DNA from: Metabacillus dongyingensis
GTDB taxonomy: Bacteria; Bacillota; Bacilli; Bacillales; Bacillaceae
Length of the DNA: 64,000 bases
Assembly (NCBI RefSeq): GCF_019933155.2
Contig: NZ_CP082944.1
Location: 3,908,001 to 3,972,000 of the forward strand
Reading direction: 5' to 3'
The notes beneath the pieces were generated by a model, which was not told the DNA's origin, searched no databases, and worked only from the letters and a program-made list of their open reading frames with translations. Position numbers and translations under genes: made by a program. Of the stretch, positions 7,522 to 17,049 are shown piece by piece. Each line of letters starts with the position of its first letter. The stretch's first letter is position 1.

Positions 7522-8637
7522 GTGAAAGACCCAAGAATTCAAAAGCTCGCAAAGAACCTGATAAATTATTCAGTCAAGCTCCAAAAAGGAGAAAAAGTAC
7601 TGATTGAAAACTTTGGCCTGCAAAGAGAATTGGTTACAGCGCTCGTCAATGAAGCATATGCTGCTGGCGGGCATCCATTTGTCTCTCTTAAAGATCAGCA
7701 GGTTGACCGCGCTCTCCTGCTCGGGGGACAGGAGGAACAGTTTGGCATGATGGCCGAGTTTGAAGCAAACGTCATGAGCAAAATGGATGCCTATATCGGC
7801 CTTCGTTCAGGAGACAATATAAATGAGCATGCTGATGTGCCTGACGTGCAAATGAAGCTTCACGGCAGAACAATTGGCCAAAAGGTGCATCGTGATATTC
7901 GCGTCCCTAAAACAAGATGGGTTGTTTTGCGTTATCCGAATTCTTCAATGGCTCAGCTTGCTAAGATGAGCACAGAAGCATTTGAAGATTTTTATTTCGA
8001 TGTGTGCAACCTTGATTATGGAAAAATGGACAAAGCTATGGACGCACTCGCTGAATTAATGAACAAAACGGATGAAGTAAAAATTACAGGTCCAGGAACG
8101 GATTTGGTTTTCTCTATCAAAGACATTCCTGCTGTTAAATGTGCAGGGGAAATGAATATCCCAGACGGTGAGGTTTATACGGCTCCGGTTCGTGATTCTG
8201 TCAATGGAACAATTACATACAATACTCCGTCCCCATATAACGGCTTTACATTTGAAAACGTGAAGCTTACGTTTAAAGATGGAAAAATTATTGAGGCCTC
8301 TGCAAATGATACAGAACGCATCAACAGTATTTTCGATACCGATGAAGGTGCAAGATATATTGGCGAATTTGCAATTGGCGTGAATCCTTACATTCAGCAT
8401 CCAATGCAGGATATTCTTTTTGATGAAAAAATCGACGGCAGTTTCCATTTCACACCTGGACAATGCTATGATGATGCATTTAATGATAACCATTCTAATA
8501 TTCATTGGGATATGGTAAACATTCAGCGCCCTGAATATGGAGGCGGAGAAATGTATTTTGACGGCGTCCTTGTCCGTAAAGACGGCCGTTTTGTGATTGA
8601 TGAATTAGAAGGCTTAAATCCTGAAAACCTGAAATAA
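7522..8637 (+). CDS. ampS: M29 family metallo-aminopeptidase
   Basis: This is a cytoplasmic aminopeptidase (thermophilic aminopeptidase T/AmpS family, M29) that removes N-terminal residues from peptides with a two-metal centre. Family features include PSPYNG..FENVKLTFKDGKI, an acidic IGEFAIGVN segment, and the His/Asp-rich GQCYDDAFNDNHSNIHWDMV region near residues 314-334 that supplies metal ligands. It is 371 aa; some M29 relatives reach about 410. The GTG start is supported by GGGAGG 7 bp upstream. It stands alone between divergent ytxG and convergent murC. Confidence 0.88.
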   Translation: MKDPRIQKLAKNLINYSVKLQKGEKVLIENFGLQRELVTALVNEAYAAGGHPFVSLKDQQVDRALLLGGQEEQFGMMAEFEANVMSKMDAYIGLRSGDNINEHADVPDVQMKLHGRTIGQKVHRDIRVPKTRWVVLRYPNSSMAQLAKMSTEAFEDFYFDVCNLDYGKMDKAMDALAELMNKTDEVKITGPGTDLVFSIKDIPAVKCAGEMNIPDGEVYTAPVRDSVNGTITYNTPSPYNGFTFENVKLTFKDGKIIEASANDTERINSIFDTDEGARYIGEFAIGVNPYIQHPMQDILFDEKIDGSFHFTPGQCYDDAFNDNHSNIHWDMVNIQRPEYGGGEMYFDGVLVRKDGRFVIDELEGLNPENLK

Positions 8638-8650
8638 GCATAAAAATAAA

Positions 8651-8678
8651 AAACATGGGCCTTGGCCCATGTTTTTTT
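8651..8678 (+). terminator. Bidirectional terminator between ampS and murC
   Basis: The arms AAACATGGGCC and GGCCCATGTTT (8651-8674) are fully complementary. A T7 run follows on plus and an A-rich flank gives T's on minus, so it can stop both convergent genes. Confidence 0.85.
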
Positions 8679-9975
8679 ATGCAAGAGCCTTTTCGTAGGC
8701 CTGCTGGTATTTTTGAATGTCTCCTGCTCCCATGAAAACGAGAACTCCATTTTCATGCTGCTTTAAGACGGCTGTTTCTTCTTCATCAATTAATGATGCA
8801 CGGTCAATTTTATTTTGAAGATCTTGAATGGACAGTTTTCCAATGTTTTCACGGGCAGAGCCAAATATGTCGCAAAGATAGACCGTATCTGCTTTTTGCA
8901 GGCTGTCCGCGAATTCATCTAAAAACGATTGTGTGCGTGTAAAGGTATGCGGCTGGAATACCGCTACGATTTCACGGTCCGGATATTTCTGTCTTGCTGC
9001 GTCAATTGTTGCTGTGATTTCAGTAGGATGATGCGCATAGTCATCGATCAGAACTTGATTGCCGATTTTTTTCTCGTTGAAACGGCGCTTTACACCTTCG
9101 AACGTTTGAAGCTGGGCCTGAATCACTTCTGCATCAATCTCTTCGTAATGGCAAAGTGCAATAACAGAAAGTGCGTTCAGTACACTGTGATCGCCAAAAG
9201 TCGGAATTTTAAAAGATGCATAAAAAGTGTTTCTGACAAACACATCAAAACTTGTTCCATCAGTCGCTTTTACAACACTGCGGGCCTGGAAATCATTTTC
9301 TTCACTGAAGCCGTAATAAACGACAGGCACATTTGCCTGAATATGCTGAAGATACTCATCGTCACCGCAGGCAATAATGCCTTTTTTGACTTGCATAGCC
9401 ATCTCTTGAAATGCTTTGAACACATCATCGATGCTGCTGAAGTAATCCGGATGATCGAAATCGATATTCGTCATGATCGCATAATCCGGAAAATAGGACA
9501 AGAAATGTCTGCGATATTCGCATGCTTCAAAAACAAAGTATTCGCTTTGTTCCATTCCTCTTCCAGTTCCATCTCCAATTAAAAATGAAGTTGGCTTTGC
9601 TCCCTGAATGACGTGGGCAAGCAATCCTGTAGTCGAGGTTTTGCCGTGGGCACCTGTAATGCCGACACTGGTAAATTTCTCCATAAACTCACCTAAGAAC
9701 TTATGATAACGAATTACTGTTAGCCCGAGGCTGTGTGCTTCCTCAATTTCAGGATGCGAGTCAGGAAACGCATTTCCCGCTATAATAGTTAATCCTTGTT
9801 TGATATTGTCTTTTGAAAATGGAAAAAGCGGAATACCGCGCTGTTCTAAAGCTTTTTGAGTGAAAATGGTTTTTTCAATATCAGATCCCTGAACCTCATA
9901 GTTCATATCATGCAGAATCTGGGCAAGGGCGCTCATTCCAGTCCCTTTTATTCCAACGAAATGGTAAACAGTCAT
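8677..9975 (-). CDS. murC: UDP-N-acetylmuramate--L-alanine ligase
   Basis: It adds L-Ala to UDP-MurNAc with ATP, the first amino acid of the peptidoglycan stem peptide, in the cytoplasm. Visible are the N-terminal nucleotide-binding [12 protein letters not shown] (8-19), the ATP P-loop [10 protein letters not shown] (107-116), and Mur ligase motifs [21 protein letters not shown] and [10 protein letters not shown]. The start is the ATG at 9975 (432 aa, equal to the B. subtilis enzyme); GGAGGTT lies 7 bp before it, and the in-frame TTG at 9993 is upstream of that site. It lies beside sftA as in B. subtilis. Confidence 0.97.
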   Translation of the reverse strand: MTVYHFVGIKGTGMSALAQILHDMNYEVQGSDIEKTIFTQKALEQRGIPLFPFSKDNIKQGLTIIAGNAFPDSHPEIEEAHSLGLTVIRYHKFLGEFMEKFTSVGITGAHGKTSTTGLLAHVIQGAKPTSFLIGDGTGRGMEQSEYFVFEACEYRRHFLSYFPDYAIMTNIDFDHPDYFSSIDDVFKAFQEMAMQVKKGIIACGDDEYLQHIQANVPVVYYGFSEENDFQARSVVKATDGTSFDVFVRNTFYASFKIPTFGDHSVLNALSVIALCHYEEIDAEVIQAQLQTFEGVKRRFNEKKIGNQVLIDDYAHHPTEITATIDAARQKYPDREIVAVFQPHTFTRTQSFLDEFADSLQKADTVYLCDIFGSARENIGKLSIQDLQNKIDRASLIDEEETAVLKQHENGVLVFMGAGDIQKYQQAYEKALA

Positions 9976-10331
9976 AAATAGAACCTCCAACAAACGTCTA
10001 TCTGTTTGACATTATATGATTCTTATCCCAATTTGCAACTCCAGGTTTAATTAGAATGCATAAGATAGCGGATATGTAGTATAGCTTACGATTTAACATT
10101 ATAGCAGAATGCAATATAGATAACTATTAGAAAAGCAGCTGCTCGTGATGACACATAAATCAGACCTGTTAGTTTTTTTGAATAAATACATGGCGGATCA
10201 ATTTATCCTGCCCAATGCATATTAAACGATATCCATGAACTTGGCAAGTGCGGAATAAGAAGTAAATGTTTTCCTGACCCCTCTAAACATTACGGGCAGG
10301 TGCTTCTGAGTATGTCTTAAATCGAGAAGAA
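9976..10331. other. Intergenic region between murC and sftA
   Basis: There is no convincing gene in either strand here. The stretch should hold the murC promoter. A part around 10139-10260 faintly resembles the degenerate TTATC-type arrays seen at 18.2 and 20.5 kb (AAATCAGACC, TTTATCCTGCCC, GATATCC), too weakly to call. Confidence 0.4.
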
Positions 10332-10390
10332 AATTGGGGAAACTGTTTAAAAGCAGTTTTCCCAATTCCTGAAGATAATAACTTCTTCAG
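10332..10390 (-). terminator. sftA terminator
   Basis: AATTGGGGAAACTG (10332-10345) pairs with CAGTTTTCCCAATT (10354-10367) with a single G-U pair. Leftward it is followed by TTTTCTTCT. A second small stem CTGAAG/CTTCAG lies at 10369-10390, between it and sftA. Confidence 0.65.
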
Positions 10391-10443
10391 ACAAATATTT
10401 TAATGAATATTTCCTCTAAATCATCAGCAGACCCAGCTCTCTA

Positions 10444-13167
10444 TTACATTCCGCTTTCCTGAATGGTTTCGAGGTCCTGCTCAGAAATTAGGATTTCACG
10501 GGGTTTACTTCCTCTTGCTTCTGAAATAATTCCCTGCTTTTCCATCATATCCATAAGTCTTGCTGCACGGTTATAGCCGATTCTGAATCTTCTTTGCAGA
10601 CTTGATGTAGATGCCCCTCCCTGATCAACCACATATTCACACGCTTCAAGCAGCAGTTCATCTTCTTCGCTTCCTATACTGGACTTTTTCATCAGTTCTT
10701 CCTGCTCAAATAAAAAGACCGGCTTCATCTGTTTTTTGGCATGGTTAACGACACGTTCAATTTCTTCATCTGATACAAAATTCCCCTGAATACGGACAGC
10801 TTTAGATGTGCCATTTTCTAAAAAGAGCATATCCCCTTTACCGAGCAATTTTTCTGCTCCTGCTGAGTCAATAATTGTCCGTGAATCCACTTGAGATGAT
10901 ACAGAAAAAGCAATTCTGGTCGGGATATTTGACTTAATTAATCCAGTTATGACATCAACGGAAGGTCTTTGTGTAGCAACTATTAGATGAATTCCGCACG
11001 CTCTTGCTTTTTGAGCAATGCGGCAGATCGCTTCTTCTACATCAGCAGGAGCTGCCATCATTAAATCAGCAAGCTCATCAATGACAATGACCAAGTATGG
11101 CATATGTTCACCGCTATTATGTTTTGCAGCAAGTTCATTGTATCGGGAAATGTCCCTTGCTCCCGCATGAGCAAATAGCTCATACCTTCTTTCCATTTCT
11201 TCTACAGCCCATTTTAATGCTCCAGTAGCAGCTTTTACATCCGTAATAACCGGACTGACTAGATGAGGAACATTGTGATACGGGGCAAGCTCGACCATTT
11301 TTGGATCAATCAGAAGAAGCTTCACTTCATGAGGGGAAGCTTTGTAAAGAAGGCTTACCAGGATCGTATTGATACACACGCTTTTGCCGGAACCGGTCGC
11401 TCCCGCAATTAGTCCATGCGGCATCTTTTTAAGATCTGTCACAACAGCCTGACCTGAAATATCAAGGCCCAGGGCAGCGGTCAGCGGAGATGGATTATTT
11501 CTAAACTCCGCACTTCTTAAGATTTCTCGCAAATAGACCATTTTACTGTGTCTGTTCGGAACTTCAATGCCGATTCTGTTCTTGCCGGGTATTGGTGCTT
11601 CTATGCGGATATCTTTAGCTGATAGGCTCAGTTTGATATCATCTGTTAAATTTGTAATTTTATTTACTTTCACTCCAGGTTCAGGCTGGACTTCAAGACG
11701 TGTAACAGCTGGCCCTTGTGTAACATGAACAACTCTTGCTTTTACATTGAAGTTTTCAAGCGTCACATTCAGCAATTCTGTTTGTTCTCTAAGCCAATCC
11801 ACATCATCTACATATTCCTTAGGCGGAATGTTCAAAAGCTGCAATGACGGGAAAAGATAGGATGCTCCAGAATTCGAAGAGTCTTCTGACTTTAGGATTT
11901 TTTGTTTATCTCTTCCAAACATCATGACATTAAATGGAACAGTTGATCTTGTTGATCGATTTTCTTTCACTTCTTCAGCAGGATCTTCATTCGATCTTTC
12001 AGTTCTGTTAATGGCTGGTTCATCTGTTGCACTATTTTCCTCTTCATTTTCATTATGATTCTTATCAGCATTGGCCGTATGCAGCATTAGCTCACTATCG
12101 CTTGCAGTCAGAACGTCTGCATCTGGAATTTCTGCATGCTCTTCGTTTTGCGTCCATTCAGTAAGCGTTTTTTTCTCTTCGTTTTCATCAATGGTGCTGA
12201 AGGTTTCATCTGCCTTTACTATAGGCGGATGTGCATATTCTGACATAACGATTTCTGTTTCCTCAGCAGTTACCGCTATTTCTTTATTCTCATAAGGCAG
12301 CGGGAATGTATCTTCTGTTGTTTCATTTACATGTTCAACCGTATCACTGTTGATTTCTTCAAGATCCTCATCAGATGAAAAGGTCATAATTGGGTTTTCC
12401 TTTTCTTTATTCAGACCTTTAACTGGAATATTTGATATTTGCGTGCTGTTTTCTGGAATGATTTCAGGTACAGAATCTGCTGCTTCTGTTTTTAAAATGG
12501 CTGGTTCATCTTTTACCAGCTTTTCATGCAGAGTTGCTGACGGAATTCTCACGTCTTCGATTTCCCTCATTCTCGCAGCTTCTCTTTTAAGAAGCTCAGC
12601 CCGTTTATGTTCATTTAACCTTGACAGAACGGATTCAGTAGACTGCGCGGCTTGCTGAAAGCTTTTAAATAAACTTGAACCCGACTCGCTGCCGGTTTGA
12701 TTTGCTTCATCTCTTGGACTAATTCGATACTCTAATGGTTCTTGATTGTCTCTTGGCCTGAAGCCGTATATAGGCGAAGGAATCTCTGTTGGGTGAAAAG
12801 GCCTCTTTGAATCTGTATTTGTCTTTATTCTGGCTGTTTTTCCCGGAATACGCCCTGTGCTGCTATGTTTTTGAGGTTTCGTTCTTTCGATCTTTTCACT
12901 TGCTGAACTTTTCCTTCTAGGTTCTGGACGAGTGTTTTGATTATCAGGAATCATCGGAAATTTGAAGTTTCCTTTTGGATATTGATAGGCTACTTTTGTT
13001 TCTACATTTTTCACATTCGAAGTTTGAGTTTTGGGCGGTACAGGTGCTCTATGTACAGGTTGCTGCTGTTCTGGAATTTGCCTTTTTTCAGCTGATGCTT
13101 TTTCTAAATGCTTATCTGTCTCTGTTTCACCGGCGAAATAATTGATCATTTTTGAAAACCAACTCAT
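10444..13167 (-). CDS. sftA: DNA translocase SftA (FtsK/SpoIIIE family)
   Basis: This soluble FtsK-type motor helps move chromosome ends out of the closing division septum. Residues 1-430 are a divergent, acidic, low-complexity linker without membrane segments, which separates SftA from SpoIIIE. The alpha/beta motor follows, with Walker A GATGSGKS (589-596), Walker B LVIVIDELADL and ATQRPSVDVITG. The gamma winged helix lies at the C-terminus (from about 835, GGASTSSLQRRFRIGYNRAARLM), which in this family reads polar DNA sequences. The start is the ATG at 13167 (907 aa) with AAAGAGTGG upstream; the GTG at 13176 lies inside that site. It neighbours murC and ytpR as in B. subtilis ytpT. Confidence 0.95.
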   Translation of the reverse strand: MSWFSKMINYFAGETETDKHLEKASAEKRQIPEQQQPVHRAPVPPKTQTSNVKNVETKVAYQYPKGNFKFPMIPDNQNTRPEPRRKSSASEKIERTKPQKHSSTGRIPGKTARIKTNTDSKRPFHPTEIPSPIYGFRPRDNQEPLEYRISPRDEANQTGSESGSSLFKSFQQAAQSTESVLSRLNEHKRAELLKREAARMREIEDVRIPSATLHEKLVKDEPAILKTEAADSVPEIIPENSTQISNIPVKGLNKEKENPIMTFSSDEDLEEINSDTVEHVNETTEDTFPLPYENKEIAVTAEETEIVMSEYAHPPIVKADETFSTIDENEEKKTLTEWTQNEEHAEIPDADVLTASDSELMLHTANADKNHNENEEENSATDEPAINRTERSNEDPAEEVKENRSTRSTVPFNVMMFGRDKQKILKSEDSSNSGASYLFPSLQLLNIPPKEYVDDVDWLREQTELLNVTLENFNVKARVVHVTQGPAVTRLEVQPEPGVKVNKITNLTDDIKLSLSAKDIRIEAPIPGKNRIGIEVPNRHSKMVYLREILRSAEFRNNPSPLTAALGLDISGQAVVTDLKKMPHGLIAGATGSGKSVCINTILVSLLYKASPHEVKLLLIDPKMVELAPYHNVPHLVSPVITDVKAATGALKWAVEEMERRYELFAHAGARDISRYNELAAKHNSGEHMPYLVIVIDELADLMMAAPADVEEAICRIAQKARACGIHLIVATQRPSVDVITGLIKSNIPTRIAFSVSSQVDSRTIIDSAGAEKLLGKGDMLFLENGTSKAVRIQGNFVSDEEIERVVNHAKKQMKPVFLFEQEELMKKSSIGSEEDELLLEACEYVVDQGGASTSSLQRRFRIGYNRAARLMDMMEKQGIISEARGSKPREILISEQDLETIQESGM

Positions 13168-13239
13168 AAAAACCACTCTTTCAAAGGTTTCTTCTTTATT
13201 ACTATTCTATTGTAACAGTTAATCCTATCTTTTAAAGAT

Positions 13240-13273
13240 GAAAAAAGCCACTAGAAAATTTCCTAGTGACTTT
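13240..13273 (-). terminator. ytpR terminator
   Basis: AAAGCCACTAG (13244-13254) pairs with CTAGTGACTTT (13263-13273) with one wobble. T's follow on the minus strand. Confidence 0.75.
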
Positions 13274-13324
13274 ATAACTTTTAATTAAATTATTCGATTT
13301 AGACAATAGGTTTATGGGAGTCCA

Positions 13325-13936
13325 TTATTTTTTTAAAAAATCTGTGCCGATTTCATAATGATCCTCTAAAACTAAAATCCCTTTTTCCTGAGGAGCATCG
13401 GGAAGATCTAATTCCTTCGCAGAGCAGATCATGCCGCTTGAAGCAACACCTCTGAGCTCAGCATCTTTTATCACAAGGCCGCTTGGCATGACTGCTCCGA
13501 CTTTAGCAACGACAACCTTTTGCCCGCTGTCTACATTAGGTGCACCGCATACGATTTGAAGTTTTTCATTGCCTGTGTTAACTTGGCATACACTTAATTT
13601 ATCGGCATTTGGATGTTTTTCTTTTGTTTCTACGAACCCAACTACAAATTTGGGTGTTAGATCAGCATGCAGCTGTTCCTCAAATCCATTTTGAAGAAGG
13701 CTTGCGTTCAATTTGCTGAGCAGATTCTCAGTCAGTTCAACAACCCCGCCGCTGCTCTCAATTTCAAGATAAGAAGATGCATTAAAAAGATTGAATCCGG
13801 CAGTTTCACCTGAGGCACTGCTGTAAATTCGCACTGCATCCCCCTTCTTTTCAAAAGTTCTGTCTTCTGGCGGCAATTCAGCCACTGAAATCATCAGTGT
13901 ATCGCCTACACCTTCTTTGTTATAAAATACGCGCAT
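13325..13936 (-). CDS. ytpR: YtpR, tRNA-binding (EMAP-II-like) domain protein
   Basis: The C-terminal part (from about residue 90) is the tRNA_bind OB-fold also found at the N-terminus of bacterial PheRS beta (VGFVETKEKHPNADKLSVCQVNTG, MPSGLVIKDAELRGVASSGMICSAKEL). The N-terminal 80 residues are the YtpR-specific DUF4479-type domain. The protein may bind tRNA or act in tRNA editing; its role is unproven. Two adjacent ATGs (13939, 13936) are possible starts, and the first overlaps the ytpQ stop, so translation is probably coupled. Last gene of ytpPQR. Confidence 0.88.
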   Translation of the reverse strand: MRVFYNKEGVGDTLMISVAELPPEDRTFEKKGDAVRIYSSASGETAGFNLFNASSYLEIESSGGVVELTENLLSKLNASLLQNGFEEQLHADLTPKFVVGFVETKEKHPNADKLSVCQVNTGNEKLQIVCGAPNVDSGQKVVVAKVGAVMPSGLVIKDAELRGVASSGMICSAKELDLPDAPQEKGILVLEDHYEIGTDFLKK

Positions 13937-14757
13937 CATTGTTTACCTTCCTCTTCCTTTTTTGCCCGGTTCTTTGCAAGAATAAATATAGGTTCCAGCT
14001 CTTTGTTTTCATACAGAAAAGATAGAGCTGTAATCGGGACCCTGCCGCTTGCAAAAAAGCTCATGGCCATCTGGCCTAAAATATCGTAACCTGTATCATT
14101 TCGGATGTCTGCAATAATCAGAACATCCTGATGCGGTACTGCAATGGCCATCGCACCCTCCATTTTTTCATGGAAAGAATCTAGGATGGTGTCATTAAGC
14201 AGACGGCTTGCATCATAGCCATCATTGGCATTTAAAAAGTAAAAAACATTTCCTGCTACATGATCTTCTTTTACACTTGTTTGCAGGGACCTGAGATTGA
14301 ACCTTGCCATTTCTTTAATTTTGCTGAACGTCCAGTTCTCTCTTTCCATCATTTTCACATCAATCAAACGATAGGAATTCCCAAGATCAAGCGCATAATA
14401 GATTCTCGTTTCAGCTGTATGTTTTTCGTGTATCAGCAAAACGCCATCAGAGGATTCGACTGGAAAGGATGTTGATCTGATAACCGGAAAAATTCCTTTT
14501 TCTTTGCCTGTCAGTTCCTGTTCCTCATTCATAACTGTCAAAGCTTCCTCGATGTAATAAACCAATTCATCAACAGCCGCATCTTTTTTCTCTTCCCATT
14601 TTGCAATAATGCCAGGCAGAGATATCGTGATGCCTTTTTTAGTAGCATCGTCTTCAACGCGCAATTGATCCTTTTCTCTATCAAAATGGCTTGTCCAGTC
14701 TTTATGTTTTAAGCGTTCCTTGATTGTCTCGGCCATTTTCCTTGAAGTCATTTTCAT
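13936..14757 (-). CDS. ytpQ: YtpQ, DUF1444 family protein
   Basis: The 273-residue cytoplasmic protein matches the DUF1444/YtpQ family remembered from Bacillus ([10 protein letters not shown] start, a central [25 protein letters not shown] and a C-terminal [22 protein letters not shown]). No enzymatic motif is evident and its function is unknown. The ATG at 14757 has GGGAGCGG ahead. It sits 34 bp after ytpP and overlaps ytpR, so the three form one operon, tying it to a thioredoxin-like protein and a tRNA-binding protein. Confidence 0.85.
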   Translation of the reverse strand: MKMTSRKMAETIKERLKHKDWTSHFDREKDQLRVEDDATKKGITISLPGIIAKWEEKKDAAVDELVYYIEEALTVMNEEQELTGKEKGIFPVIRSTSFPVESSDGVLLIHEKHTAETRIYYALDLGNSYRLIDVKMMERENWTFSKIKEMARFNLRSLQTSVKEDHVAGNVFYFLNANDGYDASRLLNDTILDSFHEKMEGAMAIAVPHQDVLIIADIRNDTGYDILGQMAMSFFASGRVPITALSFLYENKELEPIFILAKNRAKKEEEGKQ

Positions 14758-14791
14758 GATTCATTCCGCTCCCTGCCAATTAGTAACTGTT

Positions 14792-15109
14792 TTATGATGA
14801 TAATCCGTCTATAAATTCCTGAATCTGCTCTTTCGTTTTACGGTCTTTGTTCACATAGCGGCCAGTTTCCTGTCCGTTGTGGAATCCGACAAAACTAGGT
14901 ATTCCGAATACATTTAATTCAGCACAAAGATCGATAAATTCGTCCCTGTCTACATAATAAAATGTGAATTTGTTATTTTCAGACTGCAGTTCCGGCAGAA
15001 ACGGGTCAATAAAACGGCAATCAGGACACCAGTCAGCTGAAAACATAAGAATCACTTTTTCTTTTTGAATTACTTCGTTATAATGAGCCATTGATTGTAA
15101 TTTTTCCAT
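14792..15109 (-). CDS. ytpP: YtpP, thioredoxin-like protein
   Basis: This 105-residue thioredoxin-fold protein has a WCPDC active site (27-31) and the cis-proline region FGIPSFVGF, so thiol-disulfide exchange in the cytoplasm is expected. The exact partner (protein, coenzyme A or bacillithiol disulfides) cannot be read from sequence. The start is the ATG at 15109, preceded by GGAGGTT; the longer frame beginning at 15148 includes that site and lacks family homology. First gene of ytpPQR. Confidence 0.9.
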   Translation of the reverse strand: MEKLQSMAHYNEVIQKEKVILMFSADWCPDCRFIDPFLPELQSENNKFTFYYVDRDEFIDLCAELNVFGIPSFVGFHNGQETGRYVNKDRKTKEQIQEFIDGLSS

Positions 15110-15207
15110 TGTTAAAACCTCCAATAATATCGTTTCCAATTTGTACATTCATCATTTCGCATCATACCAAAAGTAGCCTTTAGTTACCAATAGTTTAGCC
15201 TTTGGTA

Positions 15208-15241
15208 AAGAAAAATCCCCTTTGCAGAGCAAAGGGGGATT
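15208..15241 (-). terminator. Terminator after the lipoprotein gene
   Basis: AAATCCCCTTTGC (15213-15225) pairs with GCAAAGGGGGATT (15229-15241). Leftward a T5 run follows. Confidence 0.8.
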
Positions 15242-15248
15242 TCTCTTA

Positions 15249-15749
15249 TTAATAATTGACAGAAGACACAATTTCCATCATTTGTTCAGCTGTATCTGCG
15301 ACATTGCGGCCGTCTGTTTGCGTTGTCATTTTAACTCCGCCGATTCCCGCCGAAACCTCATACTCATCCTCTTCAAGTTTATCTACGAGAACGTAACCGA
15401 ACCGATCTTTATCCTCAAAGGTTTCTTTTACTATTGGATCTTTATATTGTTCAAGCAGCGAATCATAAAAAACGGTGCTGTCCTCTTTTTCTTTATCATT
15501 TACAAATAATATAAATTGCTCATCATCCCGTTTGAAAATCAAGTTATTATTTTTTGCAGATTCGACTTTATAGCCTTCGGGCAAATGATATTTAAAAGAA
15601 CCGCTTTCTTCATTGGCGGCTGCCGGCTTGCTTGTAAAAGTCTTTTTTGTCTGATCTATCGTTGCAGTTTGCATTTCTTCTTCATTTATTGAACAGGCTA
15701 ATAAGGAAAAAAGAGAAGCAAAGATCACGCCTGCTAGAATTTTTTTCAA
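15249..15749 (-). CDS. Predicted lipoprotein of unknown function
   Basis: A typical lipoprotein signal peptide (MKKILAGVIFASLFSLLAC, lipobox LLAC with Cys19) precedes a 147-residue mature part. A linker region is followed by a compact domain (YHLPEGYKVESAKNNNLIFKR, DSTVFYDSLLEQYKDP, YEVSAGIGGVKMTTQTDG). It would sit on the outer face of the membrane. The start is TTG (15749) with AAGGAGGG upstream. I do not recognise the family; Bacillus genomes often have a small lipoprotein near ytpP. Its own terminator and the gap to ytpP suggest monocistronic expression. Confidence 0.72.
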   Translation of the reverse strand: MKKILAGVIFASLFSLLACSINEEEMQTATIDQTKKTFTSKPAAANEESGSFKYHLPEGYKVESAKNNNLIFKRDDEQFILFVNDKEKEDSTVFYDSLLEQYKDPIVKETFEDKDRFGYVLVDKLEEDEYEVSAGIGGVKMTTQTDGRNVADTAEQMMEIVSSVNY

Positions 15750-15886
15750 GAAAAACCCTCCTTATTCAATAGGAAAATAGGACCCTTTTCTATAATAACC
15801 CTTTTATTTTAGACTTGACAAGTGAACCATGTTTTATGAAAAGAAAAACAGGGTAATGAATTCTAAAAAAAGAGGTGAATTTTTAA

Positions 15887-16327
15887 GTGAATATAAATGT
15901 TTACTTGGCAGGAGAAATACATAGTAATTGGAGAAACGAAGTAAAAGAGAAGGCCCGGAATCTCCCGGTAACTTTTACAGGACCAATGGAAAACCATGAT
16001 CGGTCTGATTTTATTGGAGAAGAAATATTAGGTTCACAGCCTAATGCTATTTTAAAAGACGAAGCTGCATCCAGAATTAATAATTTCAGAACAAAAGTTT
16101 TAATGGATAAAGCCGATATTGTGATTGCTTTATTTGGAGAAAAATATAAACAGTGGAATACAGCAATGGATGCAAGCAGTGCATTAACCAACAAAAAACC
16201 TTTAATTATCATAAGACCTGAGAATCTGCATCACCCGCTTAAAGAACTTTCTTCTAAAGCTGATGTCACGGTAGAAACAATTGATCAGGCCATTGCAGTG
16301 TTATCCTATCTTTTTGAACAAGAGTAG
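15887..16327 (+). CDS. ytoQ: YtoQ family protein
   Basis: This 146-residue protein belongs to the YtoQ family and resembles nucleoside 2-deoxyribosyltransferases in fold and motifs (VYLAGEIHSNWR at the N-terminus, a MDKADIVIALFGEKYKQWNTAMDASSAL core). The activity is not established. The GTG start at 15887 has AGAGGTG ahead; no ATG is near. It is monocistronic, with a terminator that overlaps the end of the convergent neighbour. Confidence 0.85.
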   Translation: MNINVYLAGEIHSNWRNEVKEKARNLPVTFTGPMENHDRSDFIGEEILGSQPNAILKDEAASRINNFRTKVLMDKADIVIALFGEKYKQWNTAMDASSALTNKKPLIIIRPENLHHPLKELSSKADVTVETIDQAIAVLSYLFEQE

Positions 16328-16354
16328 CGGCCCTATCTGCCGCTGCTCTTTTTA
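16321..16354 (+). terminator. ytoQ terminator
   Basis: AGAGTAGCGGC (16321-16331) pairs with GCCGCTGCTCT (16339-16349) with one mismatch, then T4-5. It lies within the last codons of the opposing NTPase gene. Confidence 0.75.
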
Positions 16355-16860
16355 TGCATGTAAAAATATTGACCAAATAACAGCTTAGAAATATGAGTAA
16401 ACATTTCTTTTCGATTCACCATGCCATTTGTAAATATCCCGATTGCCCCTTCATTTTGACTGACATTATATTGATTCGCATATTGATCCATGACGATTCC
16501 AAGCTCAGCGCCCGACTTCACCTTCTTACCAACTTCATCCGGCAGAAGGATTCTGGCGCCGCCTGCAATGATTGGTCTGATATCGCCACCTGCAATGGCT
16601 CCCCAGTTGCATAAATAAAAACCTTGATTTGTCTCAATGATGCCTCCTTCAAGACCTATGCCAAGATCAGCCTGCTCCATTTCCCTGGCATTTTCTGCTC
16701 GGTTAATGGCGCCTTGTATGGTTTCATCATCTGAAAACGGCTGGTCGGATACTCCAGATGGAACTTTTGCACTTTTGAATGTAAACTGCTCAAAATCAGG
16801 TAGAGATGCCTTTACCGCATTAACTTTGGCCGGATTTAAGGTTCCAATAGCTATTTTCAT
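16333..16860 (-). CDS. DUF84 inosine/xanthosine triphosphatase-like protein
   Basis: This is a YjjX-family (DUF84) house-cleaning phosphatase predicted to hydrolyse ITP and XTP. The N-terminus AIGTLNPAKVNAV is the nucleotide-pocket signature shared with ITPase folds. SGVSDQPFSDDETIQGAINRA, DLGIGLEGG and GAIGIFTNGMVNR are the typical family blocks. It is 175 aa, the family size. AAAGGAG precedes the ATG. It converges with ytoQ. Confidence 0.87.
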   Translation of the reverse strand: MKIAIGTLNPAKVNAVKASLPDFEQFTFKSAKVPSGVSDQPFSDDETIQGAINRAENAREMEQADLGIGLEGGIIETNQGFYLCNWGAIAGGDIRPIIAGGARILLPDEVGKKVKSGAELGIVMDQYANQYNVSQNEGAIGIFTNGMVNRKEMFTHISKLLFGQYFYMHKKSSGR

Positions 16861-16884
16861 CTAATTCTTTCTCCTTTATATAAA

Positions 16885-16970
16885 GAAAAGCGCATTCGCC
16901 CGTTTAGTTCAGGCATGACGGATAAGAATCCGGCTGACCGAATTTGTTCTGGCCAGGGAGAGCGATTTGC
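16885..16970 (+). repeat. Dispersed imperfect-palindrome repeat, copy B
   Basis: AAGAAAAGCGC, GTTTAGTTCAGGCATGACGG, ATAAGAATCCGGC and TTGTTCTGGCCAGGGAG parallel the blocks of the other copies (ATAAGAATTC in E, TTGTTCTGGCCGAGGAG in F). It lies between two genes without coding potential of its own. Confidence 0.55.
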
Positions 16971-17010
16971 TTCCCATCAATGTACACAATTTTATACTTT
17001 CTTATCTCTT

Positions 17011-17038
17011 AAAAAAGGAAACCACATCAGTGATTTCC
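17011..17038 (-). terminator. ytoP terminator
   Basis: GGAAACCAC (17017-17025) and GTGATTTCC (17030-17038) form a 9-bp stem with one G-U pair and an ATCA loop. Leftward a T6 run follows. Confidence 0.78.
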
Positions 17039-17049
17039 GCTTCTTTACT

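Noticed and set aside
8929..9582. 217-codon plus-strand open frame
   Set aside because: It lies fully antisense to murC, has a Cys/Ile-rich unnatural composition and no ribosome site.
10139..10260. Possible further repeat array between murC and sftA
   Set aside because: Only two or three loose matches to the TTATC core; not above what AT-rich DNA gives.
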